This document shows, in pieces, positions 43,350 to 52,500 of a stretch of DNA of 64,000 nucleotides. Positions within the stretch are counted from its first letter, which is position 1. Each line of letters begins with the position of its first letter. The notes below the pieces were generated by a model. It was not told where the DNA came from, ran no database searches, and saw only the letters and a program-made list of their open reading frames with translations. The stretch comes from an uncultured Cohaesibacter sp. Its GTDB lineage: Bacteria; Pseudomonadota; Alphaproteobacteria; Rhizobiales; Cohaesibacteraceae. Location: contig NZ_OY762934.1 in NCBI RefSeq assembly GCF_963667045.1, positions 1,109,501-1,173,500 of the forward strand. The letters are read 5' to 3'. A program made the position numbers and the translations under genes.

Positions 43350-46300
43350 CTATTCTTCCAGCTCGATGAGCAGGTCCTTGGCGTCGATCTTGCCGCCCGG
43401 GGTCACATGGACTTCCTTGATCACGGCGTCGCGCTCGGCGTGAATGCCGGTTTCCATCTTCATGGCCTCGATAGTCAGCAGCAGATCTCCGGCACGGACG
43501 GTCTGGCCAGCCTTGACACCAATCGTTGCCACCACACCCGGCATCGGAGCACCGATATGGTTGGGGTTGTTGGTATCGGCTTTCGGGCGCGTTGCAGTCG
43601 TCGACTTGACCATACGGTTCGGCACGGTGACCGAACGCGGCTGACCGTTGAGTTCGAAATAGACCTTCACGTCGCCTTCGTCATTGGTCTCGCTGACGGC
43701 CTGCATACGGATTTCCAGCGTCTTGCCTGGCGAGATTTCAGCAGAGATTTCCTCGCCCTGCTCCATGCCATAGAAGAAGGTCTTCGTCGGCAGGGTCCGC
43801 ACTGGACCATAGAGGCGATGACGACCCATATAGTCGAGGAACACCTTCGGATACATCAGGTAGCCGTTGAGATCCTCGTCATCCACTTCATAGCCTTCCA
43901 GCTCCTCGGTCAGCTTGGCGCGAACCTCTTCCAGATCAACCGGGGCCAGATGCTTGCCGGGGCGCTCGGTGTTGGGCTGTTCGCCCTTGAGCACCTTGTC
44001 GATGATACTCTTCGGGAACCCGCCTTCAGGCTGGCCGAGATTGCCGCGCATCATGTCGATGACGGAATCCGGGAAGGAAAGATCCACAGTCGGGTCTTCC
44101 ACCTGCTTGCGCGTCAGGCCCTGGGACACCATCATCAGCGCCATGTCGCCAACCACCTTGGACGATGGCGTTACCTTCGGAATGTCGCCGAACATCAGGT
44201 TCACGTCGGCATAGGTCTGGGCGACCTCGTGCCAGCGTTCCTCGAGGCCAAGGCTGCGGGCCTGTGCCTTGAGGTTGGTATACTGGCCACCGGGCATTTC
44301 ATGCAGATAGACCTCGGACGCCGGAGAGCTGGTGCCGCTTTCAAAGGCCGCGTACTGGCCACGGACCGCTTCCCAATATTCAGAGATATCGCGGATTGCT
44401 TCCACATCGAGGCCGGAATCCCGCTCGGTGTTGCGCAGGGCTTCGACGATCGAGCCAAGGCATGGCTGCGAGGTCGAACCGGAGAAGGCATCCATCGCAG
44501 CGTCCACCACATCGACCCCGGCTTCGCTGGCCGCCAGAATGGTGGCGGCGGAAATGCCCGACGTATCGTGGGTGTGCAGATGGATCGGCAGGCCGACTTC
44601 TTCCTTGAGGGCCTTGACGAGCACCCGCGCCTGAGCAGGCTTCAACAGCCCGGCCATGTCCTTGAGGCCGAGGATATGGGCCCCGGCGTCACGCAGCGCC
44701 TTGCCCATCTTGACATAGTATTTGAGGTCGTATTTGGCCCGGTCCGGATCGAAGATGTCACCGGTGTAGCAGATCGTGCCTTCGCAGAGCTTGTTGTTGT
44801 CCAGAACCGCATCCATGGCGACGCGCATGTTTTCAACCCAGTTGAGGGAGTCGAAGACGCGGAACAGGTCAACACCGCTGATCGCGGCCTGTTTGACGAA
44901 GCTTTGAACCACATTATCGGGATAGTTGGTGTAGCCCACGCCGTTGGAGCCGCGCAGCAGCATCTGGATCATGATGTTGGGCATGGCGGTGCGGATGTCG
45001 CGCAGACGCTGCCACGGGCATTCCTGCAGGAAACGATAGGCGACGTCGAAGGTCGCGCCGCCCCATGCTTCGATGGAGAACAGCTGCGGCAGATTGAGCG
45101 CGTAGCTCGGAGCCACCTTGATCATGTCGATGGACCGCATGCGCGTTGCCAGCAGGGACTGGTGACCGTCGCGCATGGTGGTGTCGGTCAGGAGCAGTTG
45201 CTTCTGATCGGCCAGCCAGTCGGCAACCGCCTGCGGCCCCTTGGCGTCCAGCAGGTCGCGGGTGCCCGCGGCAGGCTTTTCGGCCCGAGGTGCTGGCAGG
45301 ACAGGTGCCCGCAGCCCTTCGACCGGGCGCGGACGGTCCTTGACCTCCGGATGGCCGTTCACTGTGATGTCGGCGATGTAAGTCAGCACCTTGGTGCCAC
45401 GGTCACGACGCTTCTTGAAGTTGAACAGCTCCGGCGTCGTGTCGATGAACTTGGTGGTATAGGTGTTGTTGAGGAAGGTCGGATGCTTGAGCAGGTTTTC
45501 GACGAACCGGATATTGGTCGAAACACCGCGCACGCGGAACTCACGCAAAGCACGATCCATGCGGGCAATGGCCTGCTCGGGCGTCGGAGCCCAAGCGGTG
45601 ACCTTGGTCAGCAGACTGTCGTAATAACGGGTGATGACGCCGCCGGTGTAGGCGGTGCCGCCATCAAGACGAATGCCCATGCCGGTGGCCGAGCGATAGG
45701 CGTTGAGGCGACCATAATCCGGAATGAAGTTGTTCTGCGGGTCTTCCGTCGTCACACGACACTGCAGGGCATGGCCGTGCAATTGGACTTCTTCCTGACA
45801 GGCCACGCCGGTGGCCTCGGCAATGGTCTTGCCTTCGGCAATCTTGATCTGGGCCTGCACGATGTCGATGCCGGTGACTTCCTCGGTGACGGTGTGTTCC
45901 ACCTGCACGCGCGGGTTCACCTCAATGAAGTAGAAGTGGCCGCTTTCCATATCCATCAGGAATTCGACGGTACCGGCACATTCATACTTCACGTGCTTGC
46001 AGATCTTGTAGCCAAGCTCGCAGATTTCCTTGCGCTGTTCTTCGCTAAGATAAGGCGCAGGCGCGCGCTCGACCACCTTCTGGTTCCGGCGCTGCACGGA
46101 GCAGTCGCGCTCGAACAGGTGATACATGCCACCATGGCTGTCACCCAGAATCTGCACCTCGACGTGGCGGGCGCTGGTGATCATCTTTTCCAGATAGCCC
46201 TCACCATTGCCAAAGGCATTCTCTGCCTCGCGGCGCCCTTCGCGGATCTTGTCCTCCAGTTCGGACGGGCCGTAGATCGGGCGCATGCCGCGACCGCCGC

Positions 46301-46796
46301 CGCCCCAGCTGGCCTTCAACATCAGCGGATAGCCGATCTTTTCGGCTTCGACGGCGATCTCGGCCATGTCGTCACCCAACACTTCGGTTGCCGGAATGAC
46401 CGGAACACCGGCTTCCATGGCCACCTTGCGCGCCGAAGCCTTGTCGCCCAGTTTGCGCATGGTCTCGGCCTTCGGGCCGATGAAGACGATGCCTGCCTTG
46501 GTGCAGGCGTCGACGAAGTCGGGGTTTTCCGACAGCAGGCCGTAGCCCGGATGGATGGCGTCAGCGCCACATTCCTTGGCAACACGGATGATTTCGGAGA
46601 TGGACAGATAGGCGGCGACCGGCCCCATGCCGGCTCCAACACGATAGGCCTCGTCTGCCTTGAACCGGTGCAAGCTTAACTTGTCTTCTTCGGCATAGAT
46701 GGCAACTGTTCGCTTGCCCAGCTCGTTTGCTGCGCGCATGACACGAATGGCGATTTCGCCACGGTTTGCAATCAGGATCTTCTTGAATTCAGCCAT
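43350..46796 (-). CDS. pyc: Pyruvate carboxylase
   Basis: This 1148-residue biotin enzyme makes oxaloacetate from pyruvate, bicarbonate and ATP. The biotin carboxylase half (1 to about 460) has KASWGGGGRGM and EVNPRVQVEHTVTEEVTG. The carboxyltransferase region (about 540-820) has LLTDTTMRDGHQSLLATR and HTHDTSGIS. The C-terminal carrier has the biotin lysine in EAMKMETGIHAE. Length matches rhizobial Pyc (about 1150). The gene is single, with its own terminator. With PflB and AdhE nearby it links pyruvate to anaplerosis and, in reverse TCA flow, succinate. Confidence 0.97.
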   Translation of the reverse strand: MAEFKKILIANRGEIAIRVMRAANELGKRTVAIYAEEDKLSLHRFKADEAYRVGAGMGPVAAYLSISEIIRVAKECGADAIHPGYGLLSENPDFVDACTKAGIVFIGPKAETMRKLGDKASARKVAMEAGVPVIPATEVLGDDMAEIAVEAEKIGYPLMLKASWGGGGRGMRPIYGPSELEDKIREGRREAENAFGNGEGYLEKMITSARHVEVQILGDSHGGMYHLFERDCSVQRRNQKVVERAPAPYLSEEQRKEICELGYKICKHVKYECAGTVEFLMDMESGHFYFIEVNPRVQVEHTVTEEVTGIDIVQAQIKIAEGKTIAEATGVACQEEVQLHGHALQCRVTTEDPQNNFIPDYGRLNAYRSATGMGIRLDGGTAYTGGVITRYYDSLLTKVTAWAPTPEQAIARMDRALREFRVRGVSTNIRFVENLLKHPTFLNNTYTTKFIDTTPELFNFKKRRDRGTKVLTYIADITVNGHPEVKDRPRPVEGLRAPVLPAPRAEKPAAGTRDLLDAKGPQAVADWLADQKQLLLTDTTMRDGHQSLLATRMRSIDMIKVAPSYALNLPQLFSIEAWGGATFDVAYRFLQECPWQRLRDIRTAMPNIMIQMLLRGSNGVGYTNYPDNVVQSFVKQAAISGVDLFRVFDSLNWVENMRVAMDAVLDNNKLCEGTICYTGDIFDPDRAKYDLKYYVKMGKALRDAGAHILGLKDMAGLLKPAQARVLVKALKEEVGLPIHLHTHDTSGISAATILAASEAGVDVVDAAMDAFSGSTSQPCLGSIVEALRNTERDSGLDVEAIRDISEYWEAVRGQYAAFESGTSSPASEVYLHEMPGGQYTNLKAQARSLGLEERWHEVAQTYADVNLMFGDIPKVTPSSKVVGDMALMMVSQGLTRKQVEDPTVDLSFPDSVIDMMRGNLGQPEGGFPKSIIDKVLKGEQPNTERPGKHLAPVDLEEVRAKLTEELEGYEVDDEDLNGYLMYPKVFLDYMGRHRLYGPVRTLPTKTFFYGMEQGEEISAEISPGKTLEIRMQAVSETNDEGDVKVYFELNGQPRSVTVPNRMVKSTTATRPKADTNNPNHIGAPMPGVVATIGVKAGQTVRAGDLLLTIEAMKMETGIHAERDAVIKEVHVTPGGKIDAKDLLIELEE

Positions 46797-47128
46797 AACT
46801 ATTCCCGGTTTTTGTCCTCGATCGAGACTAAAGTATAATGCTCGTCATGAGGAAAAAGATGATCGAAAAGGATGGTGGTTGTCCAACCCTTATCTTGTTG
46901 CCCTATACTGGCACGCTTGTTGAACAAGGCTTTGCATTATCACGCTTTACGCGGAATTCTACCAAGCATTTTTCTCAACAAACCCACAATTGCTACACCA
47001 TGGTGCAGATCTTGTGGACAGTTCGATACTTGACTTATATCAAATTGCAAAAATGGGACAATAGCCCTTCTCCCGCCTTGAAAGACAAGTCCCCGAAACC
47101 GGATGCGGGCGCTGCAATCGGACATTGA
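46797..47128. other. Intergenic region upstream of pyc
   Basis: This 332-base gap between pyc and the thioesterase gene (both leftward) contains the pyc promoter. It is AT-richer than its neighbours. A 96-codon plus-strand frame here has no motif or ribosome site and is not called. Confidence 0.35.
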
Positions 47129-47566
47129 TCAGGCGTCTGCCGAGATGCTCGTGAAAAGGTCGCGCAAGGTGTCGCCGAACGGCTCTGGCGTCCGGGTTGC
47201 GGCATTCACATAGACATGCACAAAATAGCCGCGCGCCGAGGCTGTCTGCTGCTCGTTGCGGAACAGACCAATCTCGTAACGGACCGAGCTGGTGCCAATG
47301 CTGGTGATGCGTAAGCCCACGGTGATGACATCGGGGAAGGAAAGCTCCTCGAAATAGGTGCAGCCATTTTCCACAACAACGCAGATCTGACCTTCGTTGG
47401 CCGCATTGAGCGCAGCATTCTGCATCAGCCAGTTGGCAATCGCAGAATCAAACAGCGAATAATGGACGGCGTTGTTCAGGTGACCATAGCTGTCATTGTC
47501 GTTCCAGCGGGTGGGAACCACATGGAAGACCTTGTAGTCAGATCGGTTTTCGGGTGCCAAGCGCAT
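47129..47566 (-). CDS. Hot-dog fold acyl-CoA thioesterase (4HBT/YbgC-like)
   Basis: This 145-residue thioesterase has the catalytic-loop motif PTRWNDNDSYGHLNNAVHYS with the Asp about residue 22-24, then ENGCTYFEEL. It hydrolyses an acyl-CoA or related thioester in the cytoplasm. It stands alone, 125 bases from the Sel1 protein gene. The substrate is unknown; the family is well supported. Confidence 0.9.
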   Translation of the reverse strand: MRLAPENRSDYKVFHVVPTRWNDNDSYGHLNNAVHYSLFDSAIANWLMQNAALNAANEGQICVVVENGCTYFEELSFPDVITVGLRITSIGTSSVRYEIGLFRNEQQTASARGYFVHVYVNAATRTPEPFGDTLRDLFTSISADA

Positions 47567-47691
47567 TGTTGTGTCCTGCCCTGTTGCTGCTGATGAAAAG
47601 ATGGAGCGCCGGAAAAATGCGGCTGTGGATCACCTGTGGTCACAGGCGTAACACTGGCCACGGGTCCAAGACCGCAGCCAGTGACGTGCGC

Positions 47692-49068
47692 CTATTTCTG
47701 TGCGCTGCGCTTGAAGAGGATCAGCGCGTTGCGGGTGCCCGAGCCGAAGTCAGCGTCGATCGAACTCTTGTAGAAGCCCTTGGCTTTCAACTCGGTCTGC
47801 ACGGCCTTACGGGTCGCTTCCGACAGAACGCCGGGCACTTCGAAGAAGATGCGCTGGGTGTCCTTGTCATCCTCGGCGAAAGCCTTCAGCAGCAAGGATG
47901 CCGCCTGTTCCGGATTGCGCTCGACGCCCTGTCCCCGGTCATAGAATATGCCCAGATCGGCCGAGGCTTCGGCAACATCGAGATCGCTTGCCTTCTTGTA
48001 GAGCTCGGCGGCCCGCTCATAATTGCGCTCTGTGCCAACACCGTCCCGATACATGGCCGCGGCAAAAACCATGCCGCCGGGGTTGCCCGCAGCAGCGGCC
48101 TTGTCAAACCATGCGAGTGCCTCTGGTTGGCTTTCCGCCACCGAGGTTCCGTTCTTGTAGAGAACGCCCAGATAGGCCATGGACTGGCCACTGCCAAGCT
48201 CGGCCCCCTGCTTGCTGGCGGCATAGACAAGAGACGGCTTGCCAGCCTTGTGCAGGCCGCGCGCCAACTGGGTGAAGAACCGTGCCTCTTGCGGATAGTC
48301 TGTAATCGCGGCCTGGCAGGCTTCCACGACCTTGTCGGCATCGAGGTCGGCATAGAAGACCCCAGTTGCAACGGCGTCGGGGTCAAAGGGATGAGCCGCC
48401 AGACGGTCGCATTCGGTTTCAGGAGCGGGTGCGGATGGCACAGCTGCCGGTGCGCTCACGTCCTTGGCCTCAGGCTTGGTTCCTGTCGAAACCTCTGCCT
48501 TGGTTTCTGTTTTGGCCTCCGGTGCATCCGGCATCTTCGGAGCTTCAGCCGTTTCAGGAACTGGGGTCGGTTCTGGAATCTTGGTCGGTTCTGGAGTCTC
48601 ATCCTTGACTGGGGCTTCGGCAGCAGCAGGCTCGGTTGCCATACCAGAAGCACTTTCGGCGACCGAGGGGTGTTCCGGCGTTGTGGTCGCCGCTTCAGAC
48701 GGCGCTGCGGCGGCGGGAGCAGTCTCGGAAGGCGCAGGCTCGGAGGGTGCTACGGCAGGCGCTTCAACGGCCTCGGACGCAGGTGCCATGTCCGTTGGCG
48801 TCGCGGCAACGGGCTGCCCGGCATTCGCATCCGTCCCGGTATTCGGTGCCTCGGTTGCGGCCGCCTTGGTATCCATCTTTCCGTCGACGCTGTCTGCAAC
48901 CGGAGCCGCGTCCGTCGTCATTTGCCCGGACACTTCGGTTGCCGCGGCAGGGTCCTTGCCCTCGGCCGTCTGAGCCTCGACGGCCAGCGTTGATAACAAG
49001 AGCGAGAGCGCACCGATCCCAAGTCCCCTGAGAGCCACCCGGCCCTTCCCATTCCAGCTGAACGCCAT
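47692..49068 (-). CDS. Sel1-repeat protein with long Ala/Pro/Glu/Thr linker and C-terminal peptidoglycan-binding domain
   Basis: This 458-residue secreted protein begins with a signal peptide (residues 1 to about 31, GIGALSLLLSTLAVEA). Low-complexity sequence rich in A, P, E, T and S (about 35-235) follows. Sel1-type repeats lie at about 250-395 (AYLGVLYKNGTSVAESQPEA, MYRDGVGTERNYERAAELYK, DLGIFYDRGQGVERNPEQAA). The end is peptidoglycan-binding-like (AVQTELKAKGFYKSSIDADF then GTRNALILF). The ATG at 49068 has AGGGG upstream; 35 codons further upstream lack a signal. It probably spans or rests on the cell wall. It is divergent from the A2M gene. Confidence 0.82.
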   Translation of the reverse strand: MAFSWNGKGRVALRGLGIGALSLLLSTLAVEAQTAEGKDPAAATEVSGQMTTDAAPVADSVDGKMDTKAAATEAPNTGTDANAGQPVAATPTDMAPASEAVEAPAVAPSEPAPSETAPAAAAPSEAATTTPEHPSVAESASGMATEPAAAEAPVKDETPEPTKIPEPTPVPETAEAPKMPDAPEAKTETKAEVSTGTKPEAKDVSAPAAVPSAPAPETECDRLAAHPFDPDAVATGVFYADLDADKVVEACQAAITDYPQEARFFTQLARGLHKAGKPSLVYAASKQGAELGSGQSMAYLGVLYKNGTSVAESQPEALAWFDKAAAAGNPGGMVFAAAMYRDGVGTERNYERAAELYKKASDLDVAEASADLGIFYDRGQGVERNPEQAASLLLKAFAEDDKDTQRIFFEVPGVLSEATRKAVQTELKAKGFYKSSIDADFGSGTRNALILFKRSAQK

Positions 49069-49545
49069 AGACACACCCCTTCTCAAAACTCCCAATTCAG
49101 CGAATCTTTCGCCACTCAATGATACAAGCGTTACCATCTTCTGCATTTTTTTGCATCGCAATGGATGGCTCAATCAAGCTCATCTGGTCATTACGCACTC
49201 AGATTGATCCCTCCGATGGAACCGACCGTCGCCTCAGATGAACAAAGTCGAGACAGTGTTCCGCACCACCAATCGGCCCCTACAAAACATCGCCAACCAG
49301 CTTGACAGCCCCTCATCCAAAAGGTCGCACGCGTGTCATCAATGTGAGGTAGATAAGCAAAGCCCAAAGTGCAAATCAAAAACTTTTTATGCCTCCTAGG
49401 ACATATTTATGCTCACATTCACCGCAAATTGGCTCATAATGTCCAAACGAGATCGTTGCTGTTCGCTAATTGACTTTCATTGATAAGATTATTCAGGTCG
49501 GAAAGACCTGTCCAAGCAGACAATTTTGATAACCGGAGGGGACCC
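49069..49545. other. Intergenic region between divergent envelope genes
   Basis: This 477-base gap should hold the promoters of the Sel1 protein (leftward) and the A2M-PBP1C pair (rightward). The stretch 49370-49500 is AT-rich. CGGAGGGG at 49534-49541 is the ribosome site of the A2M gene. No gene is called. Confidence 0.35.
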
Positions 49546-52500
49546 ATGGGCCGGATTCTATCGTTAATCGTATCATCACTTCTGTTTTCGCTCGCTCCCG
49601 CGTCAAGCAGCCTCGCCCTCGACGGAACATACGGCAGCGAGGTCATCCTCTCCAAGGATACCGACTATTACGGCTTTGACTTCAAGACCATCAAGAAAGT
49701 TTCGCTGGATCAATGTCAGAACGCCTGTCTCAAAACAAGCGACTGCAAGGCCTTCACCTATAATGTGAAAGCCCAGTTCTGCTTCCTCAAGTCCGATTTT
49801 GCCAAGGCCACCCCCTTCAAGGGTGCCATTTCCGGGCGCATCGCCGCCCGCTTTGAAGAGGAAGATCTCGGCAAGGCCGCCCCGCTCTCCAACCTCACCA
49901 CCTATCTTCAAGAATCGGCCGTGAAGCTGGCGAGGGCCGTTACCGATCCGGCCAATGTCACCAGCCAGTTGGGCTTTGACGAGCTTGTCGCCCGCGGCTA
50001 TGGCGCCATGGATTTCAATGAAGCAGACCAGGCTTTGGGCTTTTTCAAACAGGCCCTTGCGATGTATCCCGAGGACAGCAATGTCTGGCGCGCCTATTCC
50101 GAGGCAGCCGCCCTTCTTGCTCGCACCACTGGCGACGGTCAGGTCGCCCGCACCCAGCGCGCCAATGCGGTGAGTGCCGCGATCAATGCCTACAACAATT
50201 CCCGCAGCCGCAGCAGTCGCGCTGCCGCCCTGTCTCAGTTGGCGCGCAGCCTGGAGGCCTCCGCCCGTTTCCGCGAAGCGATCGACAGCTTCAAGATGGC
50301 GCTGGACCTGCACGAGAATCCCGCCGACCGGGATGATTATCGTCGCCTTCTGGAAAGCCACGGCTTCCGGATGATCAACCACACCATTGACGCTGATCTG
50401 CAAAGCCCGCGCATCTGCGTGCAGTTCTCCGAAGATCTGAAAAAGGGTTTCGGCGACTTTGCCTCCTACATTCGCATCAACCAGCAGCAGCCGAAGGCGC
50501 TGGATGTCAGCAAGAGCCAGATCTGCGTCGAGGGACTCTCCCATGGCGAGAATTACCAGTTGGATGTCCGCGAAGGCCTGCCCGCTGAGAACGGCGAACA
50601 GCTGCTGTCTAACCTGCAGCTTGATCTCTATATCCGCGACCGCACGCCGGGCATGCGCTTCAGCGCCAGCAACTACGTCCTGCCAGCCAACAACCGGCGC
50701 GGCATTCCGCTGATTTCCGTCAACGCCGATGAAGCGCAGCTGGCCCTCTATCGGGTCAACGACCGCTCGCTCGCCCGCCTCGTGCGCAACTCCGATTTCC
50801 TCAACCAGCTCGAAAGCTGGCAGATTTCCGACCTCAAGGACGACATGGGCAATCTGGTCTGGAAAGGTACGATGAGCATCGCTCCGGAGAAGAACCGCGA
50901 AGTGATGACCGCCATCCCGATTGACGAGGCCCTGCCCGAGCGCAAGCCGGGGGTCTATCTGATGACCGCCAGCGCCAAGACCATCGATCTCAACGACTAT
51001 CCGTCCGTTGCCAGCCAGTGGTTTGTCATTTCCGACATTGGCCTGACGACTTTCTCAAGTTCCAAGGCCTCCGCAGCAATCGGCACCGGTGGCAGCAAGG
51101 ATCTTGGTGGCCTGCAGGTCTTTACCCGCTCGCTCGATACGGCCAAACCGCTTGTCGGTATCAAGGTCGATCTCATCGCCCACAACAACGAGGTGCTGGG
51201 CAGCGGCACCAGCGATGCCAGCGGCATGGTCACCTTCGATGCGGGCCTCGTCCGTGGCACCGATGGCATGGCCCCCGCCGTGCTTACCGCCAGCAACACT
51301 GGACAGGATGACTTCGTATTCCTCGATCTGACCCGTGCCGGGTTCGGTCTTTCCGATCGCGGCGTCACTGGTCGGCCGTCGCCGGAAGGTGTCGATGTCT
51401 ATGCATGGACCGAGCGCGGGGTCTATCGCCCGGGTGAAGAAGTGCATGTCTCGGCCCTTGCCCGCGATGACAGCGCCCGCGCCGTTGACGATCTGCCGCT
51501 CACCTTCGTGTTCCTGCGCCCTGACGGCGTTGAAGCCCAGCGTCTCATCGGCTCGGGCAAGGCTCTGGGTGGCTATTCGATCGATCTGCCGCTGGTCAGC
51601 AATGCCAAACGTGGCAGCTGGAAGGCTCAGATTTTTGCCGATCCAAAGAAACCGGCCCTTGGCGAGGTCAGCTTTCTTGTCGAGGATTTCATTCCCGACC
51701 GGACGGACATGACCATCAAACCCGATGGCGACACCATTGCGCTGGAAGGCACGGCAACGGGCCATATCGAGGGCCGTTATCTCTATGGTGCTCCAGCCGC
51801 CGGGCTGTCACTGTCGGCTGACGTTCTGGTCCGCACGAGCCGCAATCTCAAAGGTTATGACGGCTATCTCTTCGGCCTTGCCGAGGAAGACTCCACGGGC
51901 GTCGAACGGGTTTCCATCGGAGCCCTACCGCCGCTTGATGCCAATGGCGAGGGCAGCTATGAATTCAGCCTAGGCGAGCTGAAGGCCTCGACACGGCCAA
52001 AGGTCGCCGATCTGGTTGTCAGCATGCAGGAAGGCTCGGGCCGCGCCATCGAGCGCCGGACACGCTACGCTGTTGTGCCAGAAGACGTCATGTTGGGCAT
52101 CAAGCCGCAGTTTGAAGGCGATGAGGTCAGCGAAAACAGCGATGCCCAGTTCCAGCTGATTGCCGTCAACCCGGATTCCAGCCGCGCCAACATGAGCGCC
52201 GTGGACTGGTCGCTGGTCAAGATCGACCGGCAGTATCAATGGTACCGCGAGGGCAGTACCTGGTATTCAGAGGCAGTGGATCTGGAGAGCAAGGTTGCCG
52301 ACGGACAGGTCGATCTCGACACATCCGATCCGGCCAAACTGTCACTGCCGGTGGAATGGGGTCGTTATCGGCTGACCCTGGGCGATACGACAAGCGTCGA
52401 ATTCAGTGCTGGCTGGTCCAGTGCCAACGGATCGCTTGACACACCGGACGGGCTCGCGCTGGCCCTCGACAAGCCATCCTACAAGGCTGGCGAAACCGCC

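Noticed and set aside
43206-46679. Plus-strand open frame of 1157 codons opposite pyruvate carboxylase
   Set aside because: It is the antisense shadow of pyc, a product of GC-rich codon bias. The translation has no recognisable domain and is full of His/Asp/Gly-rich low-quality sequence.
46838-47128. 96-codon plus-strand frame between pyc and the thioesterase gene
   Set aside because: No motif, no ribosome site, ordinary intergenic composition.
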